Shown: piece after piece, positions 26,570 to 37,903 of the stretch | Layout: each line of letters begins with the position of its first letter | Numbering within the stretch: the first letter of the stretch is position 1 | From: Ignavibacteriales bacterium | GTDB lineage: Bacteria; Bacteroidota; Ignavibacteria; Ignavibacteriales; Ignavibacteriaceae | Direction of reading: 5' to 3' | NCBI GenBank assembly: GCA_016714125.1 | Contig: JADJNX010000010.1 | Span: 1 to 64,000 of the forward strand | Length of the DNA: 64,000 bases | Translations under genes and position numbers: made by a program | Notes under the pieces: generated by a model | What the model saw: the letters and a program-made list of their open reading frames with translations, nothing else | Databases searched by the model: none | Told to the model about the DNA's origin: nothing

Positions 26570-28988
26570 TTATTTGGTCTTTTTTACCGGTATTAATTCC
26601 CCCGATTTGATGTGAATATCCGTTTGAGGAAAGGGGATCTCAATTCCATTTTCTCTGAGGACTTTTTCTATTTCCACCCTGAGATCACTTTGAATCTGCA
26701 ACCAGGAATTAAAATTTTCAGTCCAGCACCTTAATTCAAAAAGGAGAGCACTGTCGGCAAAATCCTTAAAAAACACCGTTGGTTCTGGCTTCAGGAGTAT
26801 CTCCTCATTCGCTTTTGTACAGTCGTGAAGAAGTTTTAAAACCTTTTGAACATCCGAACCATAGGCAACACCAACCCTTATATCCACTCTTCGCTGGTGG
26901 TCGGAGAAAGTCCAGTTTATAAGTTTATTTGAGATAAGGTTCCCATTTGGCACAATCACTTCTGCACCTTCCCAGGTCTTGATAACACTCGATCTAATCC
27001 CAATTTTACGGACAATACCTGAAAGTTCTTCCACTTGAACAGCATCTCCAATTTGAACAGGTCTTTCGAATATCAGGATTATACCTGAAATAAAATTTCT
27101 TACTATGTCCTGTAATCCAAAACCGATACCAACGCCAAGTGCTCCTGCGAGAAGTGAAAAACTGTTAAGATCGAGCCCGGAACTCATTATGGCAAAAACG
27201 ATACCAAATCCCGTTATTGCATAGAGTGCCATTGAAGAGACTGCCCCGGCAACACCTCTTTTCAAATTCATTCGTATCAGTACATCAGTCTCCAATATAA
27301 ACCTTATCGACCGTGCAATAGCGACTGCAAACCAGATGGAAAAGAAGAAGAGTATAATTGTTCCTATGTTCAACGAAAAAGTACCAACCGTTATATTGTT
27401 GCCAAAAAAATCTTCCAGGAAATTTAATAAAATGATTAACAGGCCAAAACTCCGTAAGACAGAAGAGATAGCAAGAATGTAAAATAAAAACTTTATGATT
27501 CTTGGATTTTTGCATCACCAGTTTGGAATGGTCTCTGATAATATTTGACTTCTTTGCAAAATCAGTTTGAATCAGGATTAAGAATATCCCTTCAATCAGA
27601 AGAGCGAGGATATAGAATGTGGAAAGACTAAAGAGACTGTTTAGAACGCCATTCACAATCGTAAGACTTAACATCACAAAACCAAAAACATCTGCGAAAA
27701 ACGCAAAAACAAAAAGAATTGTAAGTAGATTTATTGTCTTTATTACAATTGGGGTGAAATGATTTGTTCCTCTTTTAATCCCTTTATCAAGCTTTATATA
27801 GTTAAACATTATTAAGGATAAAATAATGATAACCGTTAAAAACATTCTTTCAAGTGAGGTGCCACTCCCCATGGTAACTTTAAATTGTTGCAAAACCACC
27901 AAAAAAGAGATGTAATAGAGAGATTTTTTATAAGCAGGATCAACCAGCCTGGCAACTATCCTTACCATGGGTATAAGAGCCAGTATCCTGATAATACTTA
28001 AAAAACTTGGGATATCCTGGGATGAAAAGAGAACCTGGATGAATATGAGGAACGATATAGTGGAAACCGGAACTGCAAACATCAACATTATTCTATTAAG
28101 TCGTGGATCATCAACAGAAAGAGTTCTGCCATATTTAATTGTGTAAATCAGGAAGAGAACCAGAATTATATAATAAATTAGTGAGACAGGAAAACTTCCG
28201 GCATTTTTTAAGTACAACAAATTTGAAGCGTTGATGAATGAATCTGCAATACCCAAAAGGGGTTGGAAAAGAGAACTGATCCCTCTCCATTGAAAATCAA
28301 GATCCCAGAAAGCGGGTGCGTTTTGGTTAAGTAACTCTCTTTTCCCTGAAATGTATTGTTTCTCCACCTTTTGAGATATCAATTCCGATTGGACATCTTG
28401 ATCGGCAAGTGAATTTTGAAGCACCAATAGCCGGCCAATTTCATATTCAACTTTGGAAATGGTTTTTTCAATTTCCCGAATTAACAACCTGATTTTTTGT
28501 TTGAGTTCAAGTGGTGCAGATGCATTTACAGAGGTTGTGTCTGTAGCCTTCCAAACAATCAATGACTCTTGTAATAACTTCTTTTCAGAAAGGAGAAACT
28601 CTGTCTGATCGGCAACGTCATCATTCCACTTGGAAATCTCCGACTTCTGAAGACCCCACAAACGAAAAAACTCAAATAGTGTCTCAGGATACTCCTTCTC
28701 AAGGTCCAACTTATTTGTAAGAGCTAATAGTTGATTGTAGTTATTTTTTATTACAGGTACACGGTCTTTTAGCTCAGTGTATTTATCCGAGGTAACAATC
28801 GATTCAACAATGGATTTGAGTTGAATACTTTGGGATCTGTAAAATTTGGTGATCTCATCTATTTTATAATATTCAACCCTGGCTTCTTTATTTTCTTCTT
28901 TTAAAGAATCACTTTGGGCAACAATATTAAAATTAAATGAAATTAATGCCAGTGTGGCAAACAACAATTGTTGGAAAAATCTGTTCAT
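26570..28988 (-). CDS. MscS-family mechanosensitive ion channel with large exported N-terminus, frameshifted
   Basis: One protein of about 805 residues broken near 27510, after RDHSKLVM, where the second frame resumes. A signal peptide (residues 1-24) is followed by a periplasmic coiled-coil region (25-235) and about seven predicted helices. The MscS core carries SLLAGALGVGIGFGLQDIVR (pore helix TM3), FERPVQIGDAVQVEELSGIV (beta domain) and EGAEVIVPNGNLISNKLINW. The cytoplasmic alpha/beta domain ends the protein. The architecture resembles MscK/YbdG-type large channels that release solutes upon hypo-osmotic shock. Confidence 0.85.
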
Positions 28989-29099
28989 AAATTCTTTTTG
29001 TCCTCCGGACTAAATAAAATTTTTGTCTGCGTGAAGCAATTGTATGTTTTGTACACTGCCTTTTTTAAAGTTGATGATATTAACCACTTCCAACTATAA

Positions 29100-29934
29100 C
29101 TACAATTTTTTAGAGGTTCCCACTTTGTTCGACTTGTAATCAAACTCCGATCCCATGGCACTGTGAGGAATGAAATACATTGCAATGAGAATAACAAGTG
29201 CTGCGATTCCAAGCCAGTATCGAGCTTTTTTAATACTAAAAGCCCAGGCAGCAAGCCAAAAAAGGAATGCAAACAGAAGTTTATTATCTGTGAGATCCCA
29301 ACCAAAGGGAATTCCTGCCCAAAAAACTCCAAACGCATAATTTTGGACTATGGGCCCCAGTATCAGTCCACCAATAAACAAAACAATGGTGGTTATGAGA
29401 GCATATTTTGTAAAAGATTTATGTTTGAGAAATGCGTAAAATCCTGTAAGATTTGACATAAACATCCCGGCAAACATAAAAAAGACATGTATAAGGACAA
29501 TCCAAAGTGGAACATGCCCTTTAAATCTGATAACAACAGTTTCATGTCCGGTAATCAGGGTTGTTTCGCCCGAATTGTTTTTCACTAATATGGAATATTC
29601 AAGTTTCCCTGCCGGTGGTTGTTTGGGAAGTGAAGCCGACAGGAGTGGAGTCACTTCTTTCAAACGGTACTTCGGTATAATCTTTGTCAAACTGAAACCG
29701 TCTGTAAATCAGTGTCGCTGAATAATTTGAATCCGAAAGCGGCAGAACCACGGGACAATTACTGTCGTCACCATGTGATCGTGGCAGTTTAACTTTATAT
29801 TCCTGTCCATCAAGAGTAAAATTTATTTTTTTGTCGTATGTAGGTCCCGTTACCCTTTGGTAATAACCTGTGGCGAGCGTAAGAATACCCGCAATCACCC
29901 ACCAAACCCAAATTCTGCTTTTCTTCTCTGTCAT
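29100..29934 (-). CDS. Integral membrane protein of unknown function, frameshifted
   Basis: Two overlapping frames read as one protein of about 278 residues. An N-terminal helix (RIWVWWVIAGILTLATGY) is followed by an exported soluble part (GPTYDKKINFTLDGQEYKVK, SDSNYSATLIYRRFQFDKDY). The frame changes near 29660, and the second half contains KLEYSILVKNNSGETTLITG. Four more helices follow (VPLWIVLIHVFFMFAGMFM, YALITTIVLFIGGLILGPIV, LFAFLFWLAAWAFSI, YWLGIAALVILIAMYFI). I do not recognise the family. A competing ORF at 28985-29338 is an out-of-frame shadow. Confidence 0.55.
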
Positions 29935-30101
29935 TTTTTCTACAATTTCTTTTTGAAAATCAACTTTTCAAAATTACGGAAAATTAAATTCCACCGGAAA
30001 AGAATTTCGGGACCTGATCACAACCATAAATCAAAAAGAAAGATTAATTTAAACCGTCGTTTAAGAGATTTTTTGTACAGACCATATTACAGAGGTGTTC
30101 G

Positions 30102-31584
30102 ATGGAAACCGATGGTGTTTCAAAATTCCTTGGAAGTTATAAATTTAAACGCACCGGATTGTTTTTGGGGATTTTGGCGTTTATTCTGTTTATTTCTATT
30201 TCCGCAATGCCACATGAAGCAAAATTTTGCGCAGCAATTGCAATCCTGATGTCGATATGGTGGGTTACCGAGGCGGTTCCACTTGCAGTTACATCATTGG
30301 TTCCTCTCGTCCTTTTCCCTCTTTCAGGAGTGATCAGCGGGAAGGATGCCGCAGCAGCTTACACAAATTCTACCATTTTTCTTTTTCTTGGCGGATTTAT
30401 CATTGCCCTTGCAATGGAAAAATGGAATCTCCATAAAAGAATTGCACTTGGACTTGTCTCAAGGTTTGGGAAAAGCCCTCAACCATCGTCCTTTCATTTA
30501 TGATTGCAAGTGGAGTCCTTTCGATGTGGATTTCGAACACTGCCACTGCCGTAATGCTTCTTCCGATCGGACTTGCAATTGTCTCAAAAATGGAAGAGGA
30601 ACATGGAAGTGCCGCCACTTCAAATTTTTCCAAAGCACTGATGTTATCAATTGCTTATGCTGCCTCGATAGGTGGGATAGCAACTTACATCGGCACTCCT
30701 CCTAATCTCGTTTTTCAAAGAATTTATTCTCAAACCTTTCCAAATGCTCCCACTGTTGGATTTGGACAGTGGATAATCTATTTCCTTCCACTCGCGATAA
30801 TTTTAACTGTTTTTGTCTGGTGGCTTCTCACAAAAGTTATGTTCAAAAGTGATGACAAATTCCAATCGACCGTTCAGTGATGAAAAAAGAATATGCCGAG
30901 CTTGGTAAAATTAAATATGAAGAGAAAAACCATCCTCACGGTTTTTGCTTCAACTGCTCTTCTTTGGATTTTCAGGGAAGATATTAAAGCGGGATTTGTG
31001 ACGATTCCCGGATGGTCAAATCTTTTTCCATCAGCAACATTCATCGATGACGGAACAGTCTCAATTTTTGCAGCACTGCTTCTCTTCATTCTTCCGGCAA
31101 AAAAAGCCGTTGAAGAGAAAGGGACAATAATCGACGCATGGATTATTCGAGATATACCCTGGGATGTAATCCTTTTATTTGGTGGTGGATTCGCCCTTGC
31201 TGAAGGATTTGTTAAAAGTGGACTGTCAACCCAAATCGGCAAAAGTTTCGATTTTGTTCAGGGCATGCCCATAATTGTTATAATCTTCGCAATTTGCATG
31301 ATCGTTACCTTCCTCACGGAATTAACTTCAAATACAGCCACAGCTCAGATTTTTCTTCCAATCCTTGCAGCGTTTGCAATAGAATGGAATGTTGATCCAT
31401 TACTCCTCATGTTACCCGCAACCATCTCAGCCTCGATGGCATTTATGATGCCTGTCGCCACTCCCCAAACGCCATCGTCTTTGGCTCTCGAAAACTCCAT
31501 ATCGCCGACATGGCAAAAACCGGGTTTATTATCAACATCTTCGGAGCCATAGTTATTACGTTGCTGGTTTATTTGGTTGTATAG
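30102..31584 (+). CDS. SLC13 (DASS) family anion:sodium symporter, frameshifted
   Basis: The pieces join into a protein of about 490 residues of the divalent-anion:Na+ symporter family (dicarboxylates, sulfate or phosphate). Key segments are SIWWVTEAVPLAVTSLVPLV, NSTIFLFLGGFIIALAMEKW, ISNTATAVMLLPIG (the first SNT motif), GGIATYIGTPPNLVF, LFGGGFALAEGFVKSGL, TELTSNTATAQIFLPIL (second SNT) and MAFMMPVATP. The frame changes near 30480, 30885 and 31470. After the last change the protein ends IFGAIVITLLVYLVV at 31584. It should sit in the inner membrane. The substrate cannot be told from sequence alone. Confidence 0.85.
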
Positions 31585-31986
31585 TACTTGAGTACCTGAG
31601 TACCTGAGTACTTTAAGAAAGAAATTTTTTTATTTTTAAAAAAAGGATTTATTTTATTTTTAATTTTTTTAATTTTATTTACCGGCCAGGAAAAAACCCC
31701 GTTTTTTTTTATAAGATTTAAAGGATAATTGGGAAAATTTTGGTTTTTTTTTCCGTTAAAATAAATAAAAAGAACCACCCCCCCCAAAAATTAAAGAAGG
31801 GGTAGGGGGGGGGGTAAAGGGGGGAAAAAATTATTTTTCCGTCACCCCAAAAGGTCCCCCAAGGGAAGGGGGAAAAGCGGTTTTTATTTTTTTTATTTTA
31901 CCAAAAAAAAAGAAAAAAAAAAGCAAAAAAAGAGGAGAGAGGGGGGGGGGACAGGCACAAAAGCCACGGTACTCAAGCACCTGTAC
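31585..31986. other. Low-complexity homopolymer stretch, probable assembly artefact
   Basis: It begins with a short tandem TACTTGAG/TACCTGAG repeat (31584-31612). About 350 bases dominated by runs of A, T, C and G up to nine or ten long follow, quite unlike any other intergenic region here. It ends with ACTCAAG/ACTCAG words (31968-31990). No gene is present. It looks like poor-quality read tails joined across a repeat. Confidence 0.7.
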
Positions 31987-32145
31987 TCAGAACAAGGTGT
32001 AAATGAACGGCGCGAGGGGGCTTCCTTTTGCGAAGACGAGGAGAGCACCGATAAAGATTATCAGGATGACGATGGGCATAAGCCACCACTTTTTGTTTTC
32101 TTTTAGGAAAGAAAGGTATTGGGATATAATTTTGATTTTGCTCAT
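31987..32145 (-). CDS. DUF5989 family small membrane protein
   Basis: A 52-residue ORF beginning MSKIKIISQYLSFLKENKKW, followed by one transmembrane helix (LMPIVILIIFIGALLVF) and ending AKGSPLAPFIYTLF. Both the size and the ending (GS.LAPFIYTLF) match the DUF5989 proteins that accompany SxtJ and carbamoyltransferase genes. It starts 10 bases after the sxtJ-like stop and is the last gene of that three-gene unit. Its stop falls within the repeat at the edge of the low-complexity region. Confidence 0.8.
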   Translation of the reverse strand: MSKIKIISQYLSFLKENKKWWLMPIVILIIFIGALLVFAKGSPLAPFIYTLF

Positions 32146-32154
32146 TTTAAGTTC

Positions 32155-32583
32155 CTAATGCATTTTTTCATAATCAATTTTACGATCGGATTTTTTAATC
32201 CAATATGATGTGGCTTTTTTTGAAAATTTGAGGTCGAGAAATTCCTTCCCGACCAATTTGGCGACGAATCCGATTGGTGCAACCACCAGATAAAATATTA
32301 TGGTAAAGATAATTTTTGATACAAACCAACCCAAAACCAATGCAAAGATCATCCATACCTTGTAAATTGATTTTATGGTATTTGGAACAAGAATACTTAA
32401 AAAAGTTAAAGCCGTTCCAATAACATTAAGATAAATCCCTGTCATTTTATAGGAGGTCAAATAAAACATTGTGGTTGCAATTACAATCAGGGTAATCCCA
32501 AGTGTAGCACCACCTTTTTTAAGAGATGCCTCAGTAAGGTCTAATTCATTAACTTCATTTTTTATATCTTTAATCAAGCTCAT
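32155..32583 (-). CDS. SxtJ family membrane protein
   Basis: A 142-residue protein with two to three hydrophobic segments (GATLGITLIVIATTMFYLT, LNVIGTALTFLSILVP, KVWMIFALVLGWFVSKIIFT) and the C-terminal VGKEFLDLKFSKKATSYWIK typical of the SxtJ family. The name comes from saxitoxin clusters, but the biochemical role is unknown. The start at MSLIKDIKNEV (32583) is preferred over 32607 because the longer form lacks family similarity. It overlaps the carbamoyltransferase stop by 14 bases. It lies between the carbamoyltransferase and DUF5989, a conserved arrangement. Confidence 0.8.
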   Translation of the reverse strand: MSLIKDIKNEVNELDLTEASLKKGGATLGITLIVIATTMFYLTSYKMTGIYLNVIGTALTFLSILVPNTIKSIYKVWMIFALVLGWFVSKIIFTIIFYLVVAPIGFVAKLVGKEFLDLKFSKKATSYWIKKSDRKIDYEKMH

Positions 32584-34388
32584 AAATCTCCTGCCATTTA
32601 ATATCATCGTGAAAAGTGGGTTGTTCTTCTTTGTAAAGGATAAAATTTTCCAGTATCAACACATCAATCTCGGTACGCATGAAACATTTATAAGCATCGA
32701 GAGGTGACTCCACAATCGGTTCCCCCCGTACATTAAAACTGGTGTTTACAATAACGGGACAGCCCGTTTTTTCATAAAATTTGTTGATAAGATCATAATA
32801 TCTTTTGTTGTCATCGGGATGTACGGTCTGAATTCTCGCCGAATAATCAACATGTGTAACCGCAGGAATCTCTGATCTGAGGATATTTAACAAATCAATC
32901 CCCCAAATGTTTTCTTCATCCGAAGTCATTTTTCGTTGTTTAGCCTCTTGTACGTTTGCCACAAGCAGCATATATGGACTTTCACAATCGATGTCGAACC
33001 ATTCATGAACTTTGTCATACATTACAGAAGGCGCAAAGGGCCTGAAACTCTCCCGATATTTAATTTTCAGGTTCATTTTCTTCTGCATTTCCGGATTTCT
33101 TGCATCACCAATGATTGAGCGATTGCCCAAGGCTCTTGGACCATATTCCATTCTGCCGTGAAACCACCCGATAATCTTACCGGCTTTTAACAGATCCGAT
33201 GCCTTGTCGAGAAGCAAATCTGTCTCAAATTTTTCTGCAGGAAGTTTGTATTTCTTCAAAAATTCTTCAATTTGCTCCGATTTGTAAGCAGGACCAAGCG
33301 AAGAGCCTTTTTGCAAATCCCTTTTCCCTTTAATCGGGGCAGGATTTCCGAAGTGGTGGTAATGTGCAACAAGCGCAGCTCCAAGTGCACCACCCGCATC
33401 ACCGGCAGCCGGTTGAATCCACAGATCATCAAATATCTTTTTCACGAAGCAGTATTCCATTTGCCACACAATTTAGTGCCACTCCTCCGGCAAGGCAGAG
33501 ATTTTTCATTCCGGTCTCTTTCCTGATATGGCGCGCCATTCTCAGGACAATTTCTTCTGTCACCTCCTGGACACTGCGGGCAAGGTCCATTTCCCGTTGA
33601 GTGAGGTTTGATTCCGGTTCTCGGGCGGGACCATCAAACAACTCTGAAAACTTCGAGTTGGTCATCTTTAGCCCGGTGTTGTAATCAAAATAATCCATAT
33701 TCATCTTAAATGAACCGTCTTCTCTCAGGTCGATCAACTTCTCCAGCATTCTATCAACATACTTGGGGGTTCCATAAGGTGCCAACCCCATAACTTTATA
33801 TTCACCCGAATTTACCTTAAACCCGGCATGATATGTGAAAGCCGAGTATAACAATCCAAGAGAGTGAGGAAAGTTGATTTCACCAAGAATTTTAACCGAG
33901 TTTCCTTTTCCGATACCATAGGATGCGGTTGCGTATTCACCAACTCCATCGATTGTCAGAAAGGCAGCTTCATCAAATTTTGAGGGAAAGAAGGCACTGG
34001 CTGCATGCGATTCATGATGTTCCGGGAAAAGGATTTTACCGCCGAAACCGGTTTGTTTTTCCATCAGATCGGGAATCCACAGTTTTTGTTTTAACCAGAG
34101 CGGAATCGCCATCATAAACGAGTTTAGTCCCCGACCCGGATAACTTAAGTATGTCTCAAGTAGCCTGTTAAATTTCAGGAATGGTTTATCATAAAATGCA
34201 ATTGCTTCAAGCTGTGATATATCAATGCCAGCCTCCTTTAAACAGTATTTCACTGCATTGATGGGGAAGCCATGATCATGTTTTTTTCGTGTGAAGCGTT
34301 CTTCCTGTGCCGCAGCGATTATCTCGCCATCTTTTATGATACACGCTGCCGAGTCATGGTAAAATGCTGAGATTCCAAGTATATACAT
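32570..34388 (-). CDS. Carbamoyltransferase (NodU/CmcH/TobZ family), frameshifted
   Basis: An O-carbamoyltransferase of about 606 residues that uses carbamoyl phosphate and ATP to carbamoylate hydroxyl groups of sugars or secondary metabolites. The N-terminal Kae1-like domain starts YILGISAFYHDSAACIIKDG and carries the metal-binding HHESHAASAFFPS. It has VMGLAPYGTPKY and LCLAGGVALNCVANG. The C-terminal YrdC-like domain has FHGRMEYGPRALGNRSI and NTSFNVRGEPIVESPLDA. The frame changes near 33440, in or next to an A-run, between LLREKDI and FDDLWIQPAAGDAGGALGAA. It forms an operon with sxtJ-like and DUF5989 genes. A cell-envelope polysaccharide is the likely target. Confidence 0.88.
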
Positions 34389-34439
34389 ATTTTTCAGTTG
34401 TTCTTTAGATTAATCATTATGCGTGTATCTGCGTCCTAT

Positions 34440-36274
34440 TTAACTTAACTTCTGCAAAACGTCTTCGAGGATATTGTCCGCTAACTTACTCGCATCGGCA
34501 ATTAATGAGGCACATTCCCCTTTCATCGCGGTGATGTATTCCTCATCTTTGATGTCTTTGAGGTTAATAAGCACATTAAGCACTCCGCCTTGAACTCCGG
34601 TGAGTCCCATGCGAGCACCCACGGTGACATCGGTGATCGAGTTGGGATTTCCGTGTTGTTTCACTACTTCGCAGATTTTGATCGCTTCATAACTCAGTTT
34701 TGCTGTCATCAGAGGCACCTGCACAGCTTTTTTTAGTCCAAGCTGCATTGCAGAAATCCTTGCCGATTTCTCGTCTGATGTCGTTTGAGGAAGTCGCATT
34801 GCCTCCATATATTCGTTAAATGCGTTGGAATCGTCATCAATGTTTTTGATCAGTTTATCTTTAATTTCCTGAGCTTTTACAGATAAATCATCGAGCATCT
34901 CATCGAGTTCTCCTGCACTTTTTTTGTACGCTGTTAGGTTAACAACCATGGAAGCCAGTGCTGCACCAATTGCTCCTGCCATTGCAGCCACTGAGCCACC
35001 ACCTGGAGCAGGAGATTCGCGCGAAACTTCATCCGCAAAACCTGTAACCGTAAGTGATGAAAGAGCTTTTTCATCAAATTTTGGCAAACCAAGCACTCTC
35101 TCTTCAATCTTAAACGGTGATACATCGTTTAATCCCAGAGATTGGACGGCTGTTTTGAGGACATCCATTACCGGAATTCCAACAGGTCTTTCCTGTCTTT
35201 TAAGATAAAATACACCACTTTCGTAAAGTGCTCTGAAGGGGACCATCCCCACAATTTCACTCCCCGTAACTGCAATTCCTCTTGAGTCTGCAAGTTTTTT
35301 TGCTTCTTCGTAAACGAGATGCATCGGGGTTGATTTGTAATCGGTAAGATTTATCGAAATCTGTGCTCTGTCATACTCGGGTACCATCCAACCAATGGCT
35401 TTACAATTTTTGAATTTTCCGGGGATTTTTACCGATTCACCTTCAGGTTTTTTGGGATCAACTCCGTTAAGTTCCAATAGTTCAAGGAGATCAAATCCAA
35501 ACCGTTCTTTGCAGTGGATTGCGGTTTCTTCTATCGTCTGCCCTACAAAACCGTCAATTCCGGAGGGATAACTTCCCTCTTTATATTTTAATATCGTTGG
35601 TCTTTTATAATAAAAGACTCCGCTTCCACCCGATCTCGCTGATCTCCCTTTTTCACGCAGTTCAAAAGCAATGTCGGTGGCAGCTTTAACTTCCCGTGTA
35701 TTCAGGTTAACATTATATGCAATCAAAAACTCCCTGACCCCCATAACGGTTCCGCCTGCTTTTGCATTAAATGAGAGAGGTCCATAATCGGGATTCCATT
35801 CAGGTTTTTTTTCATCTTCTCTTCAAGAGGCCTCATATTCACCCTGACGGATGATGGCGAGGTTTTTCCTTTTGGGGTTTTCCTGTGAAAGTTCGTACAG
35901 ATAAACCGGTATTCCAAGTTCTTTCCAACCCTTTTAGCCACTTCGTGTGAAAGTTTTATTGCCTCTTCTGTGGTAATACCGCTCACGGGGATAAATGGAC
36001 AAACATCTGTGGCACCCATTCTTGGATGTGAACCTGTGTGTTTCGACATGTCAATCAACTCCGATGCCCGTTTTATCGACTGAAATGCAGCCTCGGCGAC
36101 CGCTTCAGGTGTACCGATGAAGGTGACAACTGTACGGTTCATTTCAAATCCGGGATCAACATTTAATAATTTTACACCGTCAACGGCTTCGATAGTATCC
36201 GTAATCTGTTTTATTGTTTCAGGGTTTTGTCCTTCAGAAAAATTTGGTACACATTCCAGTATTCGTTCTTCCAT
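34440..36274 (-). CDS. ftcD: Bifunctional glutamate formimidoyltransferase / formimidoyl-THF cyclodeaminase, frameshifted
   Basis: This enzyme takes the formimino group from formiminoglutamate, the histidine breakdown product, to tetrahydrofolate, then deaminates it to methenyl-THF. The start MEERILECVPNFSEGQNPE (36274) is the family start. The first domain continues NVDPGFEMNRTVVTF and HTGSHPRMGATDVCPFIPVS. The C-terminal cyclodeaminase has ESPAPGGGSVAAMAGAIGAA and DSNAFNEYMEAMRLP. Between about 35740 and 35890 the sequence needs three frame corrections, giving PVYLYELSQENPKRKNLAII and PEWNPDYGPLSFNAKAGGTV. The total is about 610 residues. The fused form is known from mammals and some bacteria. 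No other hut genes are in the window. Confidence 0.88.
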
Positions 36275-36392
36275 TTTAATCTCCTCGTATTTCAAAAAAT
36301 GCAATTTTTAAATTTAGTGAATTGACAGGGATATTATTTATGAGAGATGTAAATTGGGTATCAACATTATAATAATTTTATACGAGCCACAA

Positions 36393-37852
36393 ATGACAGA
36401 CAGACGAAATTTTATCAAAAGTGCTCTTGGCATTTCCGCCCTGATGGTTGTGGAATCTTTCACCTCCCCCATTCAAAAACTTATTGGTCCTGAAAACAAA
36501 CACTCTAATCTTGTAAGAAAAATTCGCGGCAGGGTCATGTCTGAGGGGAAACCTGTCAGTGGCGTGGTTGTCTCCGACGGTATCTCAGTAGTTTTGACGG
36601 GAAAAGACGGATCTTACGAATTTGATTCGCTGAGTGGACAAAAATTTGTTTTTATCTCAAATCCCGCAGGATATGAGATCGAGACCAATACAACAGGCAC
36701 CGCCCGTTTTTATAAAAGGATTGGAGGAAGCACCTCAGACCTTGATATGGGGTTTAACTTGAAACCTTCAGGTGATGACTCAAAACATTCGTTCCTGCTC
36801 CTTGCCGATCCCCAGGTGTTGGACAAGGAAGATGTTCTCCTTTTTAACAATGAAACTGTTCCTGATGTGGCTGAATTTGTTTCCGACAAAAAAATATTTT
36901 TGGAGTCGCCTGCGGTGATATAGTTTTCAACGATCTGAAACTCTTTCCAGAATATGAAAAAAGTGTAAAACGAATGGGAATCCCCTTTTATCAGGTGGTG
37001 GGGAATCATGATACAGACCATACAGCAAAAACCAATGAAAAATCTGTTGAAACATTTATAGAGTTTTTTGGACCTCACTATTATTCCTTCAACAAAGGGG
37101 CGGTTCATTATGTGGTACTTAATGATATCTTTTGGTCGGGGGATTACATCGGCTATCTCGATCAGGCTCAACTCGACTGGATTGCAAAAGATCTTTCCTT
37201 TGTCGAAAAGGGGAAAACGGTTGTGATTTTCACACACATCCCGCCATACAACACACAACATATCCGTTACAACCTGGATAAACCACATCAAAATGTTGTT
37301 GTAAGCAATCGAAAATCTTTATACGACATGTTAAAACCTTTTAAATCATATATCCTCACCGGACATATGCACGAAAGTGAATATATTGAAGAAGAAGGTA
37401 TTGAGATACATGTATGCGGAGCCGTGTGTGGTGCCTGGTGGACTGCTCCCATTTGTTTTGATGGAACTCCAAAAGGGTACGGTTTTTATGAAGTTAATGG
37501 CAATGATATCAGGTGGAAGTATAAATCAACCGGCAGAGCATTAAGCCATCAGATGTCGCTTCAAAAAGTGGGCGGCGAAGTTATGGCTAATGTCTGGGGT
37601 TATGATAAATATTGTAAAGTCAACTGGTATCAGGATGGAAAAGCGATGGGTCAAATGGAAAAACGAAGATCTTCAGACCCCGAGACTGTGAAACTGTTTG
37701 AAGGTGACACAAAACCAAAAAAACATACTTGGGTAGAGCCTATGATCAATGATCATTTGTTTTATGCAAAACCCTCACCTGGTGCAAAGATGATTGTGGT
37801 TGAGTTTGTAAACCGCTGGAATGAAAAGTTTACAGAGAGGTTTACCCTTTAA
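36393..37852 (+). CDS. Tat-exported calcineurin-like metallophosphoesterase, frameshifted
   Basis: The start at MTDRRNFIKSALGISALMVV (36393) gives a twin-arginine signal (RRNFIK). A beta-sandwich N-domain follows (IRGRVMSEGKPVSGVVVSDG). The catalytic phosphoesterase domain has ADPQV, ACGDIVFND, VVGNHDTDH, FTHIPP and LTGHMHESE, the metal ligands of the calcineurin-like fold. The C-terminal domain is another sandwich (WYQDGKAMGQMEKR … KMIVVEFVNRW). The frame shifts by one near 36895, in a run of seven A, so VCGD-type motif 2 lies in the second frame. The three-domain layout matches MetallophosN/Metallophos/MetallophosC proteins of Bacteroidota. The substrate is unknown. Confidence 0.85.
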
Positions 37853-37861
37853 AAAGAATTA

Positions 37862-37897
37862 GCCGGAAGTGGGAAACTGTGATTTTCCACTCCCGGC
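37862..37897. terminator. Bidirectional hairpin between phosphoesterase and trxB
   Basis: A 15-base-pair imperfect stem (GCCGGAAGTGGGAAA with TTTTCCACTCCCGGC) with a six-base loop lies between two convergent genes. On the minus strand it is followed by TAATTCTTTTT, giving a reasonable terminator for trxB. On the plus strand the T-tract is weak. Confidence 0.6.
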
Positions 37898-37903
37898 GAT
37901 ACT

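Noticed and set aside
28985..29338. 117-residue minus-strand ORF between the MscS channel and a membrane protein
   Set aside because: It is an out-of-frame shadow of the membrane protein at 29100-29934. The hydrophobic helices and conserved residues lie in the other frame.
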